19,054 nt of DNA from Candidatus Cloacimonadota bacterium (lineage in GTDB: Bacteria; Cloacimonadota; Cloacimonadia; Cloacimonadales; Cloacimonadaceae), in the NCBI GenBank assembly GCA_023230025.1, contig JALNYD010000022.1, positions 1-19,054 on the forward strand, written 5' to 3'. The position numbers and the translations under genes were made by a program. The notes under the pieces are model-generated. The model was not told the DNA's origin, searched no databases, and worked only from the letters and a program-made list of their open reading frames with translations. Positions 8,401-15,327 of this stretch are shown piece after piece; the stretch's first letter is position 1, and each line of letters begins with the position of its first letter.

Positions 8401-8571
8401 ATCAGAGTGTTTGATGTCTCAGGAACGATAGTGTATCAGCGCATGATCAGCGAAAACTTCAACGCTGAAGATATTGAGCTGGATTCAAGTAATCTGAGCT
8501 CTGGAGTATATATCGTTAATGTGCAAAGCGGAAGTAATTCCAAAACTCTCAAGTTTGCCATAGAAAAGTGA
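5404..8571 (+). CDS. Secreted M6-family (immune inhibitor A-like) metalloprotease with T9SS type A sorting domain
   Basis: A 1055-residue protein. ATG 5404 is chosen over an in-frame TTG at 5392 because it directly precedes the signal sequence (basic start, hydrophobic VISVLLCLGIAF, cleavage near LSGA, about residue 34). No Shine-Dalgarno is visible before either. The peptidase domain spans about residues 70-370: LLVILVDFQ, the zinc site HEFGHSLGLVDLYN (H282, E283, H286, probably D292) and the downstream SFDIMDSGG, all typical of peptidase family M6. The middle includes a Ca-binding-like DVDLDGYQDL loop (about residues 655-666) and beta-rich sequence. The tail, from about residue 976 (VYPNPVRDQLF ... 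VFDVSGTIVY ... SGVYIVNVQ), is a T9SS sorting domain. It is inferred to be a surface or secreted protease for protein degradation. It is the first gene of a tightly packed run and sits 14 nt after a strong hairpin. Confidence 0.9.
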   Translation: MNRIAAFGQQWGFKIRVISVLLCLGIAFQPLSGAKMRLRPYKGSSSAKKHPYVDQLRQASSPIDSQRKDQNYEQLLVILVDFQEELPDDPYTTGNGKFQLEADPSYQYSIGAPPHNREYFEENLSAMYHYYQAVSAGTYHLSYDVWPKDKPAYTLPKSLSYYNPPDASSNDFVEKMEEYFKTAFETADADDPEINFSSYGHYMIIHAGSDWQHDIMGDSPSDLPSFFITVGEGKEAVVDGGGTLISRACNVPATISQDFSVSEEDGHNIHSGYGALNAVLFHEFGHSLGLVDLYNVRTFYPMVGSFDIMDSGGSGVLVDELTNGDWVMVEGALPTLPGAFSRALLFAKDLREKGAMIDFEDLPPNIDSNLAASSRMPDGMVVPTIIKYRLNPREYYLFENRSVDPDGDGGTAVFGSLDSRVILYPTPFADPDNNPSYEYDYLLPSFIGTDGSAVGGGILAWYVNEEVIYDEGQILEDDTLWSNFQNNSINTNFNRPGVRVLEADGLQDIGEPYSSYWTGTAYEYFHARKPLLDGEGRFVNWTQEIWRPTLSSSTNPALVDENGLGSVFYLDDISNPSALMSFKAKSSFFPDVFAAQLEYPSFPAALINTNYSDISVPFFGLQTLNLYSYLNSEWQNLLGSSPLLMWSFSHAPVVCDVDLDGYQDLVVIQDKVLHFINFSDITIQEKQIVFPDALHAPVVYDNSLYLYSDAAIYRMKDFAVENYCSIPGVKGIALWQDRMAVQLENELKILKTTDFSELQSLALPESFGAYNPVLWHHQDECLIFLTADSGNIYSFDGSSLHKVFSNPGLELPSQPGLFQEAGDVLKLFFGLGNRAYLIHHNGLLEAGFPLYLDQVLIEEHGLSRAVMHNDQVLMYLPVKDQGTIAISDSAELRADYAMLYHLAQINDKYKQDYLQFDSINGNLLWYYAVGNQAKIHSMPAVSNPILWNARDAGSAGSLNGGPLQGLTPPQTAFDAYVYPNPVRDQLFRLRVLGAQAGIKIRVFDVSGTIVYQRMISENFNAEDIELDSSNLSSGVYIVNVQSGSNSKTLKFAIEK

Positions 8572-8575
8572 GGAA
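8571..8575 (+). promoter_or_regulatory. Shine-Dalgarno AGGAA overlapping the protease stop codon
   Basis: AGGAA begins on the last base of the protease TGA and ends 5 nt before the ATG at 8581. This implies coupled translation with the protease. Confidence 0.6.
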
Positions 8576-8580
8576 CATAG

Positions 8581-9546
8581 ATGCGGAAGTTTACCATATG
8601 CCTGCTGCTGCTTTTTAGCCTGGCCACACTATTCGGCCAGGGGACAGAAGACTGGTTGTGGGGCGAAGATGAAGAAGACAAGAAAGAGCAGGAAAACAAG
8701 ATTGAGGATCCTGATTTCATCCGTGTGAACTATCAGAAGAAGGATGCCCGCCGCGCAATGGTGTATTCCATGCTGCTTCCTGGAGCAGGACAGTTTTATG
8801 CGGATAAAAGCTCCATCACGACCTATATCTTCCCGGTTCTGGAAATTGGGATGATCGCTGGTATCCTAGTCTTTTCAAACCGTGGTGACAAGAAAACGGA
8901 TGACTATGAATACTTTGCCAATGGCGAGTTGATCGAATATGCCTTTGGTGATACGATGATAACTACTCATCGTTACGAAAGAGATCGTCAGCATCGAGTG
9001 GAATCAATCATCATGGGGCTCAACTCCATTGATATATATGAAAGCAGCTATTTCCGGCTGGATGGTGATAATACCCAGCATTTCTATGAAGATATCGGCA
9101 AGTATCCTCACTATGTATATGGCTGGGCGGATTGGTATTATCACTTCGCTACAGATAACCTTGGCAACGAGGTTGACCCGATCTGGTATCCTGATGGCTA
9201 TGAAAACAATCCAGGCTGGGTTTGGAGCGGTAACTACCCAATCTACAATGATGATGCCCTGGGCTATTCAACTGGAATCCCCATTGAGAATAACAGCCAT
9301 GCTTCCAGTGCGATGCGTAAAGAATATGTGGCATTAAGAAATAAAGCCAAGGATGAATATGCGATTTCCCGGGGCTTCACTTATGGCTTGGTTGTAAATC
9401 ATCTGGTTTCCGGTTTTGATGCCATCCGCCTTGCACGTAAAGCCAATAAGGGAGTATTGAGCGATAGCGGCCTGCGCTTCAATTACTACGCTGCCATGCG
9501 AGATAGCAAGCTGACTCCCACACTAGAGATAAACTGGAAGTTCTGA
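8581..9546 (+). CDS. Predicted envelope protein with PGxGQ motif, first of three tandem paralogs (DUF5683-like)
   Basis: A 321-residue protein with a signal peptide (cleavage near FGQ, residues 18-20) and then a very acidic linker at about 22-45. A conserved block follows, SMLLPGAGQFY (about 63-73), and a hydrophobic segment (about 82-97). The SxxxPGxGQxY pattern resembles DUF5683-type membrane proteins of the FCB group. Near the C-terminus GLVVNHLVSGFDAIRLAR forms a second hydrophobic segment. The protein ends in a beta strand with terminal Phe (LEINWKF), as in outer-membrane proteins. The same order occurs in the next two genes. This copy is about 100 residues longer than its paralogs because of an aromatic-rich insert in the middle (many Trp, Tyr and Asp residues). 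Function is unknown; the location downstream of a T9SS cargo protease suggests an envelope role, by inference only. Confidence 0.8.
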   Translation: MRKFTICLLLLFSLATLFGQGTEDWLWGEDEEDKKEQENKIEDPDFIRVNYQKKDARRAMVYSMLLPGAGQFYADKSSITTYIFPVLEIGMIAGILVFSNRGDKKTDDYEYFANGELIEYAFGDTMITTHRYERDRQHRVESIIMGLNSIDIYESSYFRLDGDNTQHFYEDIGKYPHYVYGWADWYYHFATDNLGNEVDPIWYPDGYENNPGWVWSGNYPIYNDDALGYSTGIPIENNSHASSAMRKEYVALRNKAKDEYAISRGFTYGLVVNHLVSGFDAIRLARKANKGVLSDSGLRFNYYAAMRDSKLTPTLEINWKF

Positions 9547-10199
9547 TGGCACATAACACTCGTCTGAAGTTGATCCTGCCACTCATGCTTGTGCTATTTA
9601 TCAGCCCACTTATGGCCCAGAGCAAGTTTGCATACATCGCTTCCAGTGCTGTCCTACCTGGATCAGGAGAACTTATGCTAGGGAGAACCAACCGGGGAAT
9701 GCTTCTGCTGGCTTCGGATGTCCTGGCTATATCGGCTTTTGTGAAGACCAACAAAGATATGGATGATCAGAAAGATGCCTTCAGACACTATGCCCAACAC
9801 TATGCGGGAGTAGATGCCAGCATGCCGCTTTCTCACTATCAGGTTGTGCAAGAATATTATAGCAGCGATGACTTCAATAACTTTCAGGATATGATGGCGC
9901 GGAACTACTTCGTGCTCTATCACAATGATGTTCAGGCATATTTGGATTATATGGCGCAAAACACCTATCAGGGCGAAGAAACCTGGCAATGGCAAAGCCA
10001 GATGCATTGGGAAACCTATCAGGATATGCGGAAGAAACACCAGAAGACCAAGATAAACCACACTCTTGCCCTGGGAATTATGCTGCTGAACCGTGCCATT
10101 AGCGTTGTTGACGTGGCAATCTTGAATACTAATGGCAAGCTTCAGGCCCGGCCATTTGGCCCGGATGGTGTGTTAATCGGTCTTCAGATGGACTTTTGA
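9546..10199 (+). CDS. Predicted envelope protein, second of three tandem paralogs
   Basis: A 217-residue protein whose ATG overlaps the previous stop by one base (TGATG) with GGAAG 5 nt upstream, so translation is probably coupled. A signal peptide ends near LMAQ (residue 25). The conserved blocks are AVLPGSGELMLGRTNRG (about 35-51), W-x-WQSQ with Y-x-x-MR following (TWQWQSQ ... YQDMRKK), a hydrophobic ALGIMLLNRAISVVDVA segment, and a C-terminal strand ending in Phe (LIGLQMDF). The central stretch is rich in Tyr, Gln and Asp. It shares block order and spacing with the genes on both sides at low identity. No enzymatic motif is recognised, and function is unknown. Confidence 0.78.
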   Translation: MAHNTRLKLILPLMLVLFISPLMAQSKFAYIASSAVLPGSGELMLGRTNRGMLLLASDVLAISAFVKTNKDMDDQKDAFRHYAQHYAGVDASMPLSHYQVVQEYYSSDDFNNFQDMMARNYFVLYHNDVQAYLDYMAQNTYQGEETWQWQSQMHWETYQDMRKKHQKTKINHTLALGIMLLNRAISVVDVAILNTNGKLQARPFGPDGVLIGLQMDF

Positions 10200-10204
10200 A
10201 GGAG
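10199..10204 (+). promoter_or_regulatory. Shine-Dalgarno AAGGAG that decides the start at 10211
   Basis: AAGGAG begins on the last base of the preceding stop codon, 6 nt before ATG 10211. It rules in favour of this ATG over the in-frame TTG at 10196, which would place the ribosome site inside the coding sequence. Confidence 0.8.
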
Positions 10205-10210
10205 TATGTA

Positions 10211-10855
10211 ATGAAGAAACTGATCACTCTTGGATTGATTCTGCTTGCTTTTGGCAATATTGCTGCTCAAAGCTCTGGCAAGGATTTCTTGCTTTCCCTT
10301 GCTGTTCCCGGATTCAGTCAGATCTCAAACGGCCGGAATCATGGTTATGCCATGATGGCCGCAGAAGCTACCTTGATTGGTTCAATGCTGTATCTTTCCA
10401 GTGAATCTGAACTACTACGGGATGAATCATATACATATGCCCTGAAGTTCGCTCAATTGCAGCCTGGAGATTATGACGCAGAGTTTCTGCAAAACCTGGG
10501 AAAGTTCAACTCCAGTGGTTTTGATGCAGATGGCTACAATGCCAGTGTCAGACGTGAGGCCTTGAGTTTGTATCCCTATGATCCGGATCAGCAGCAGAGT
10601 TACATTGATGAGTATAGTTACAGTGATGATCAGTATTGGCGCTGGCAAAGTCAAGGCAACCGGTCACGATACAATAAAATGCGCAATGACGCAAATGATC
10701 TGGAAAGCTATGGTAAGCTTGCAGTTGGGATCATGATCATGAATCATATTGCCAGCGGGATTGATGCGCTCAGATACAATCACAGCAGTCGTACTCAATT
10801 CAGCATGGGCATCAAAGACGGGCATCCTCAATTGAGATTTCGCTATAGGTTTTAA
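10211..10855 (+). CDS. Predicted envelope protein, third of three tandem paralogs
   Basis: A 214-residue protein started at ATG 10211. The signal peptide is residues 1 to about 20 (LLAFGNIAAQ). Blocks shared with the two upstream genes: LAVPGFSQISNGRNHG (about 30-45), a hydrophobic MMAAEATLIGSMLYL segment, YWRWQSQ followed by RYNKMRNDA, GKLAVGIMIMNHIASGIDALRY, and a C-terminal strand ending in Phe (LRFRYRF). The NHxxSGxDAxR core is nearly the same as in the first copy (NHLVSGFDAIR), while WxWQSQ is shared with the second, so all three descend from one ancestor. Function is unknown. It lies 3 nt before coaBC, and is probably part of the same transcript. Confidence 0.78.
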   Translation: MKKLITLGLILLAFGNIAAQSSGKDFLLSLAVPGFSQISNGRNHGYAMMAAEATLIGSMLYLSSESELLRDESYTYALKFAQLQPGDYDAEFLQNLGKFNSSGFDADGYNASVRREALSLYPYDPDQQQSYIDEYSYSDDQYWRWQSQGNRSRYNKMRNDANDLESYGKLAVGIMIMNHIASGIDALRYNHSSRTQFSMGIKDGHPQLRFRYRF

Positions 10856-10858
10856 CAA

Positions 10859-12034
10859 ATGAACTCGAATGAATCTCCCAATATCCTGCTCTGCGTAACA
10901 GGAGGGATAGCAGCTTACAAGGCAATTGAATTGGCAAGCATGCTTTATAAATCCGGATTTACAATACGCACTGTGCTAACTCCAAGTGCGAAGCGCTTTG
11001 TAAGTTCCATTAATTTTGCAGCGATCACACACAACAGCGTACATGAATCCCTCTGGGAAGATAGCGACCCTATCCCGCATATCAATCTGGCTGATTGGGC
11101 CGATCTGATTGTGGTAGCTCCTGCAACAGCAAACAGTATTGCCAAAGCGGTGCAAGGACTGGCAGACGATCTGCTTTCCAGCTTGCTATTGGCGCATCAG
11201 AAACCAGTTTTGTGGGTTCCTGCCATGAATGTGCATATGTTTGAGAATCCCATTACTCAAAGGAACCTCACTTTGCTAAGGGATATGGGACACTACATTC
11301 TTAGTCCGGCAAGCGGGATGTTGGCTTGCGGATATGAGGGCAAGGGGAAATATCCTCCGAATACGGAAGTAATGCAGGCCATTTCGTGTTATTTGCACTG
11401 TGGGCAGGATCTGATAGGCAAAAAGGTACTGGTAACTGCTGGAGCAACCGCTGAGGCGATAGATCCCATGCGGGTTATCAGCAATCGCTCCTCGGGAAAA
11501 ATGGGAATCGCCCTGGCAAGGGCAATGGCATTACGAGGAGCATCGGTGAGCCTGGTCTATGCAAACATCAGTGTGGAGCTTCCCTATCTGCTGCAGCAAA
11601 GCATTCAAGCTCTTAGTGTGGACGCTATGTATGAAGCAGTAATGAAGATAGCCCCCGGGATGGATTGGATTGTCAAATGCGCAGCAGTGTCGGATTTCCA
11701 GCCAGGTCAGTCTTCCAGCTCAAAGATCAAGAAAGGTGGTTCCTTACATCTGGATTTGGTGCCCACAAGGGATATCCTGGCAGAATTGGGAGCTCATAAG
11801 AAGCAAGGACAAAAGCTGATCGGATTTGCAGCCGAAACTGATGATCTGATTGCTAATGCTCAGACCAAACTCAAAGCTAAAAACCTGGATATGATTATCG
11901 CTAATCATTTGGATAACGCAGCTTCGGATCGCAATCACATTCACATTATATCCCATGACCAGGATATTGAAAGCATCGAGGGAAACAAAACCGATCTGGC
12001 CCATTCCATAATCGACAGGATTGCCAAACTATGA
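10859..12034 (+). CDS. coaBC: Bifunctional phosphopantothenoylcysteine decarboxylase / phosphopantothenate-cysteine ligase
   Basis: A 391-residue cytoplasmic enzyme for two consecutive steps of coenzyme A synthesis: ligation of cysteine to 4'-phosphopantothenate, then decarboxylation to phosphopantetheine. The N-terminal CoaC half has the flavin-binding VTGGIAAYKA start, catalytic H74 (PHINLADWAD), APATANSIAK, the PAMN motif (121-124) and the flap cysteine C157 (ACGYEGKGK). The C-terminal CoaB half has VTAGATAEAIDP, SNRSSGKMG (N209), AAVSDF (275-280), K289 in SKIKK and GFAAET. Full length, about 400 residues as usual, with every expected motif. No clear Shine-Dalgarno is seen; it starts 3 nt after the preceding stop, so coupling is likely. 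Its own stop overlaps the next ATG (ATGA). Confidence 0.95.
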   Translation: MNSNESPNILLCVTGGIAAYKAIELASMLYKSGFTIRTVLTPSAKRFVSSINFAAITHNSVHESLWEDSDPIPHINLADWADLIVVAPATANSIAKAVQGLADDLLSSLLLAHQKPVLWVPAMNVHMFENPITQRNLTLLRDMGHYILSPASGMLACGYEGKGKYPPNTEVMQAISCYLHCGQDLIGKKVLVTAGATAEAIDPMRVISNRSSGKMGIALARAMALRGASVSLVYANISVELPYLLQQSIQALSVDAMYEAVMKIAPGMDWIVKCAAVSDFQPGQSSSSKIKKGGSLHLDLVPTRDILAELGAHKKQGQKLIGFAAETDDLIANAQTKLKAKNLDMIIANHLDNAASDRNHIHIISHDQDIESIEGNKTDLAHSIIDRIAKL

Positions 12035-12756
12035 AGCTATCCAGGATCTTAATCAGCGGTGCCAATTCCCAGATCGGCAGCTTTTTGGCAAAATACTATT
12101 CAGCCAAAGGGCACCCGATGTATCTGCTTTATCATCACAAGGATGATCGGATTCGGGAGATGGAGCATCCCAGGCAGAGTGTGGATCTGCGGGATTATGC
12201 GGCCACCAGTGAGGCAATCACAAACTTTGGAACTCCCATCGATGTATTGATTCATTGTGCTGCCATACGTAGTTCTGATGCCTTACCCCTTGCAGAGACG
12301 GATCCCGCTGTGTTTAAAAGCATCTTTGATGGCAACATGCTGCCTGCCTACAATATTCTGCGCTCGGTATTACCAGGTATGCGGAATCAGGGCTTCGGCA
12401 GAGTGGTGTTGTTTAGCTCAGATATCACGCGAACCGGCCTGCGTAATGGATCAGCCTATGCTGCTGCCAAAGCCGCCATCGCTAATCTGGCAAAAAGCGC
12501 TTCTCTGGAGTGCATTGCTGATAATGTCCTTATCAATTGTGTAGCTCCGGGACCGGTTGAGAGCATTCTGGAAGAGGATTTTAGTGGTGACTATCTGAAC
12601 TTTAGAAAGCAGTATTTTCAGCGGCACATCGAAAACAGTGCATCCCATCTTTTGATCACAAAAGCGGAGATTTCTGCTGCTGTTGATCTTCTGATCGATC
12701 CCAGAACCTCAAATCTCTGCGGAGAAGAAATCTTTATTACCGGAGGCAAACCATGA
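12031..12756 (+). CDS. Short-chain dehydrogenase/reductase (SDR), classical FabG-like
   Basis: A 241-residue NAD(P)-dependent oxidoreductase with a Rossmann fold. The dinucleotide-binding SGANSQIG is at residues 9-16 (TGxxxGxG type with Ser replacing Thr). HCAA stands in place of the usual NNAG (75-78). The catalytic set fits N102, S130, Y143 and K147 (YAAAK), with the normal 13-residue Ser-Tyr spacing, then CVAPGPV after the active site. The C-terminal FITGGKP resembles the end of FabG-like SDRs. The substrate cannot be told. Neighbouring CoA and biotin-ligase genes would suit a fatty-acid role, but the atypical HCAA makes a true FabG doubtful. ATG overlaps the coaBC stop by 4 nt, and its stop overlaps the next gene likewise. 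Confidence 0.87.
   Translation: MKLSRILISGANSQIGSFLAKYYSAKGHPMYLLYHHKDDRIREMEHPRQSVDLRDYAATSEAITNFGTPIDVLIHCAAIRSSDALPLAETDPAVFKSIFDGNMLPAYNILRSVLPGMRNQGFGRVVLFSSDITRTGLRNGSAYAAAKAAIANLAKSASLECIADNVLINCVAPGPVESILEEDFSGDYLNFRKQYFQRHIENSASHLLITKAEISAAVDLLIDPRTSNLCGEEIFITGGKP
12742..12746 (+). promoter_or_regulatory. Shine-Dalgarno GGAGG of the DUF3108 gene, inside the SDR coding end
   Basis: GGAGG lies 6 nt before ATG 12753 and falls in the last codons of the upstream gene. It supports the ATGA-overlap start. Confidence 0.7.
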
Positions 12757-13505
12757 AGAAAACCTTTGTTTTGATCCTATTGAGTCTCTGCGCCTGGCTT
12801 AATGCACAGGCATTCATGGATGGTGAAAAGCTAACCTTCAAGGTAAAGTATGGCATAGTGAGTGCTGCGGAAGCTACTCTAGATGCACAAACCTCAGTCT
12901 ATCAGGGCACTCCCGTGTGGCATCTTTCAACCAACGCCCGGACCTACAGTTTCTTTGATAAGTTCTTCAAAGTGCGAGATCGGGTTGAATCCTGGTGGAG
13001 TAAAGCGGATATGCTCCCTTTTAAGTTTACCAAAAACCTGGAAGAAGGCAGATATCGCCAACACCGGGTGCATATCTATAACCAGAAAGAGGGTAAAACA
13101 ACCTATCAAAAATGGTCGTTTCGCAGTAATCACTTTGAAAACAAGGTGATGGATATGCCACAGAACTCTCAGGATATTCTGAGTGCTTTCTACTATGTCC
13201 GGCATCAGAAACTGGTCCCAGGCCAAAGTGTGTTTGTAAATATCACAGCCGATGGCAGAAATATGTTTACTGAGGTTGCTGTTCATCGCAAGGAGACTGT
13301 GGATAGCATCTTTGGCAAGGTTGAATGCCTGGTAATCGAGCCCAAGCTGGCAGGAGAAGCAGTCTTCAAACAAACCGGCAGAATCCTGATCTGGCTTACC
13401 AATGACAGCTACAAGATTCCCGTGAAACTTGAAAGCAAGGTAAGCTTTGGCTCTTTTACTGCCACCCTCATCAGTGCGCAAAACGTACCTTTGAAATTGA
13501 AATAA
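12753..13505 (+). CDS. DUF3108 domain-containing exported protein
   Basis: A 250-residue protein with a signal peptide (about 1-19, LLSLCAWLNAQA). The mature protein starts with FMDGEKLTFKVKYGIVSAAEATL, the typical opening of DUF3108 proteins. It continues with family-like segments: DRVESWWSKADMLPFKF, a short polar strand region, DMPQNSQDILSAFYYVR, and a C-terminal IWLTNDSYKIPVKLESK and GSFTATL. The predicted fold is an all-beta periplasmic sheet. Biological role is not established for the family; association with the envelope or outer-membrane lipoprotein handling is often suspected. The gene is inserted between an SDR and queA, with a 4-nt overlap upstream and a 2-nt gap downstream, so it is probably translated from the same message. 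Length is normal. Confidence 0.85.
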   Translation: MKKTFVLILLSLCAWLNAQAFMDGEKLTFKVKYGIVSAAEATLDAQTSVYQGTPVWHLSTNARTYSFFDKFFKVRDRVESWWSKADMLPFKFTKNLEEGRYRQHRVHIYNQKEGKTTYQKWSFRSNHFENKVMDMPQNSQDILSAFYYVRHQKLVPGQSVFVNITADGRNMFTEVAVHRKETVDSIFGKVECLVIEPKLAGEAVFKQTGRILIWLTNDSYKIPVKLESKVSFGSFTATLISAQNVPLKLK

Positions 13506-13507
13506 CG

Positions 13508-14548
13508 ATGCCTGATCTGCATCTTCGCGAATCCTATTATTATGAGCTCCCCCGGGAATTGATTGCTCAATATCCAGCTCAGAAGCGTGATGAATCCCGC
13601 CTGATGCATCTGAATTGTAAATCCCAGGAGATCGTTCACCGCCATTTCCGCGATCTATCTACGCTGCTGAAACCGGGAGATCTGCTGGTCTTGAACAACA
13701 GCAGAGTGTTTCCTGCCAGACTCTTTGGCTATAAAGACAACGGGGTCAAAGTAGAAGTGCTCCTGCTGCATCCAACCAAAACCCCGGATACCTGGCAGTG
13801 CCTGGTTCATCCTGGGAAAAGACTGAAGCAGGATCAATGGCTCACATTTTCGGACAGCCTGAAAGGGTACATTTGCAAAGTGGATGATTCCGGCACCAGA
13901 GAGATTCACCTGGAACACAAGGATGAACTCTTCCGGGAGCTGGACCAGGTGGGACACATGCCCTTGCCACCTTATATTGCTCGTGAAGATATTAGCAGTG
14001 ATCGCGATCGCTATCAAACCGTCTATGCCAGAGAATTGGGCTCGGTTGCCGCTCCCACCGCGGGCTTGCATTTCACCACCCAGTTGATCTCGGAACTGAA
14101 AGAGCAAGGCATCCATTTTACCGAATTGACATTACACGTTGGAGTCGGTACTTTTCGCCCGGTCAAGGTCGATAACATCCTGGAGCACAATATGCATAGC
14201 GAATGTGCCGAAGTAAGCGAAGAAACTGCTGCATTGATCAACCAGGCCAAGTCTGAGGGTAGAAGGGTCATCACTGTGGGCAGCACCTCCACTCGAACGG
14301 TGGAAAGCTTTTTCGAAAATGGCAGCATGACCTTTGGTAATCGCTGGACTGAGATATTCATCTATCCGGGCTACCAATTCCAAGTTCCTGATGCGATGAT
14401 TACAAACTTTCATCTACCGGAATCCACTCTTCTGATGATGATTTCGGCATTTGCTGGTTTTGACTTTATTAAAAAAGCCTATGCGGAGGCAGTGGCGGAG
14501 CATTACCGTTTCTTTAGCTATGGTGATGCTATGTTTATTGAATTATGA
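13508..14548 (+). CDS. queA: S-adenosylmethionine:tRNA ribosyltransferase-isomerase
   Basis: A 346-residue cytoplasmic enzyme that transfers and isomerises the ribosyl group of SAM onto 7-aminomethyl-7-deazaguanine in tRNA, forming epoxyqueuosine in the queuosine pathway. All conserved stretches are present in order: YYELPRELIAQYPAQKRDESRL, DLLVLNNSRVFPARLFG, the SVAAPTAGLHFT motif, LTLHVGVGTFRPV, GSTSTRTVES and MITNFHLPESTLLMM with SAFAG. Length matches the family. No Shine-Dalgarno is visible; the ATG is 2 nt after the DUF3108 stop, so coupling is likely. No other queuosine genes are in the window. Confidence 0.96.
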   Translation: MPDLHLRESYYYELPRELIAQYPAQKRDESRLMHLNCKSQEIVHRHFRDLSTLLKPGDLLVLNNSRVFPARLFGYKDNGVKVEVLLLHPTKTPDTWQCLVHPGKRLKQDQWLTFSDSLKGYICKVDDSGTREIHLEHKDELFRELDQVGHMPLPPYIAREDISSDRDRYQTVYARELGSVAAPTAGLHFTTQLISELKEQGIHFTELTLHVGVGTFRPVKVDNILEHNMHSECAEVSEETAALINQAKSEGRRVITVGSTSTRTVESFFENGSMTFGNRWTEIFIYPGYQFQVPDAMITNFHLPESTLLMMISAFAGFDFIKKAYAEAVAEHYRFFSYGDAMFIEL

Positions 14549-15264
14549 AGATAAGATCATTCTTTTTTTATGACGTTCTGGACAACACGATGCTGGAGTA
14601 TCAGCGTTTACAGGAAGTGCAGAATGGGCTGATATGTGTACGGGCTGGCACTCAGGCCGATGGTGTTGGGCGCAGCGACAAGGCCTGGCTATCTCCTCCG
14701 GGAGGATTGTGGTTCACCTTTGATTTTGAATATCCTGATCTGGTGCCATCTTTCGGCTTGTATGTGGGATATTGCATTCATCGCGCCCTCAGCGATGAAT
14801 TCAATCCCTTGCAGGGAAAATTGCAGATCAAATGGACAAATGATATCATGTATATGGGAAAGAAGCTGGGCGGCCTGCTCTGCAAGCATATTGGCAACAA
14901 ATATTACATCGGGATTGGGATCAATACCAACAATGAGATTGATGCCAGCCTGGGCAAGTTCGGCGCCGTCAGCATGAAAGAGATTTTGGGATTTGAAGTA
15001 TCCAATGAAGAGCTCTGTCGCACTCTGATCAGCGCAGTTGAAGAGCATTCAAAGGTGCTGGCTCATGACATCACTTATATCACCTATTGCAATGAGCATC
15101 TCTTTGGCCGAAATCAGATGGCCTCAATTGATGTTGGTACTGTGCCCTATGATGCGGAAATCCTGGGGATTGATCTGCATGGGGCTTTGATTATTCGTAA
15201 AAAGATGGGTGAGATTGTGAATCTGCACTCAGGTTCCATAATGAGTGTGCAAGCTTTTTCTTGA
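14545..15264 (+). CDS. birA: Biotin--[acetyl-CoA-carboxylase] ligase, monofunctional BirA type
   Basis: A 239-residue protein. It activates biotin with ATP to biotinyl-5'-AMP and transfers it to the lysine of biotin carboxyl carrier proteins. Seen: VLDNTMLEYQRL (adapted STN motif), the adenylate loop AGTQADGVGRSDKAW (34-48), SPPGGLWFTF, KWTNDIMYMGKKLGGLL (96-112) with the conserved lysine, GIGINTN, and a small C-terminal SH3-like region (about 190-239). No N-terminal helix-turn-helix is present, so it should not act as the biotin operon repressor. The loop departs from the usual GRGRxGRxW: GVGRSDKAW keeps one Arg, but the second is DK. Its ATG overlaps the queA stop (ATGA). It is the last gene of the compact run, and the next promoter-like TTGACA overlaps its stop codon. 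Confidence 0.9.
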   Translation: MKIRSFFFYDVLDNTMLEYQRLQEVQNGLICVRAGTQADGVGRSDKAWLSPPGGLWFTFDFEYPDLVPSFGLYVGYCIHRALSDEFNPLQGKLQIKWTNDIMYMGKKLGGLLCKHIGNKYYIGIGINTNNEIDASLGKFGAVSMKEILGFEVSNEELCRTLISAVEEHSKVLAHDITYITYCNEHLFGRNQMASIDVGTVPYDAEILGIDLHGALIIRKKMGEIVNLHSGSIMSVQAFS

Positions 15265-15314
15265 CAGATAGAGTAAATGCAAAAAACTTGAAAGAAATTA
15301 AGATTTATTAATAC
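15261..15314 (+). promoter_or_regulatory. Probable promoter and leader of the TPR lipoprotein gene
   Basis: A perfect TTGACA (15261-15266) overlaps the birA stop codon. A second candidate, TTGAAA at 15288-15293, is followed by TATTAA and TAATAC in an AT-rich stretch at 15306-15314, with short spacers (12-15 bp). No -10 lies exactly 17 bp from TTGACA. Promoter activity here is likely; the exact boxes are not clear. Confidence 0.4.
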
Positions 15315-15317
15315 CCT

Positions 15318-15322
15318 GGAGG
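15318..15322 (+). promoter_or_regulatory. Shine-Dalgarno GGAGG of the TPR lipoprotein gene
   Basis: GGAGG is 5 nt before ATG 15328, confirming that start and implying efficient translation. Confidence 0.8.
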
Positions 15323-15327
15323 ATCAA

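Noticed and set aside
10196..10210. TTG at 10196 as start of the third paralog
   Set aside because: It would place AAGGAG inside the gene; ATG 10211 has ideal spacing and a cleaner signal peptide.
12927..13481. 184-codon ORF on the - strand opposite the DUF3108 gene
   Set aside because: It lies wholly inside a well-supported + strand gene, has no Shine-Dalgarno and no family-like motif.
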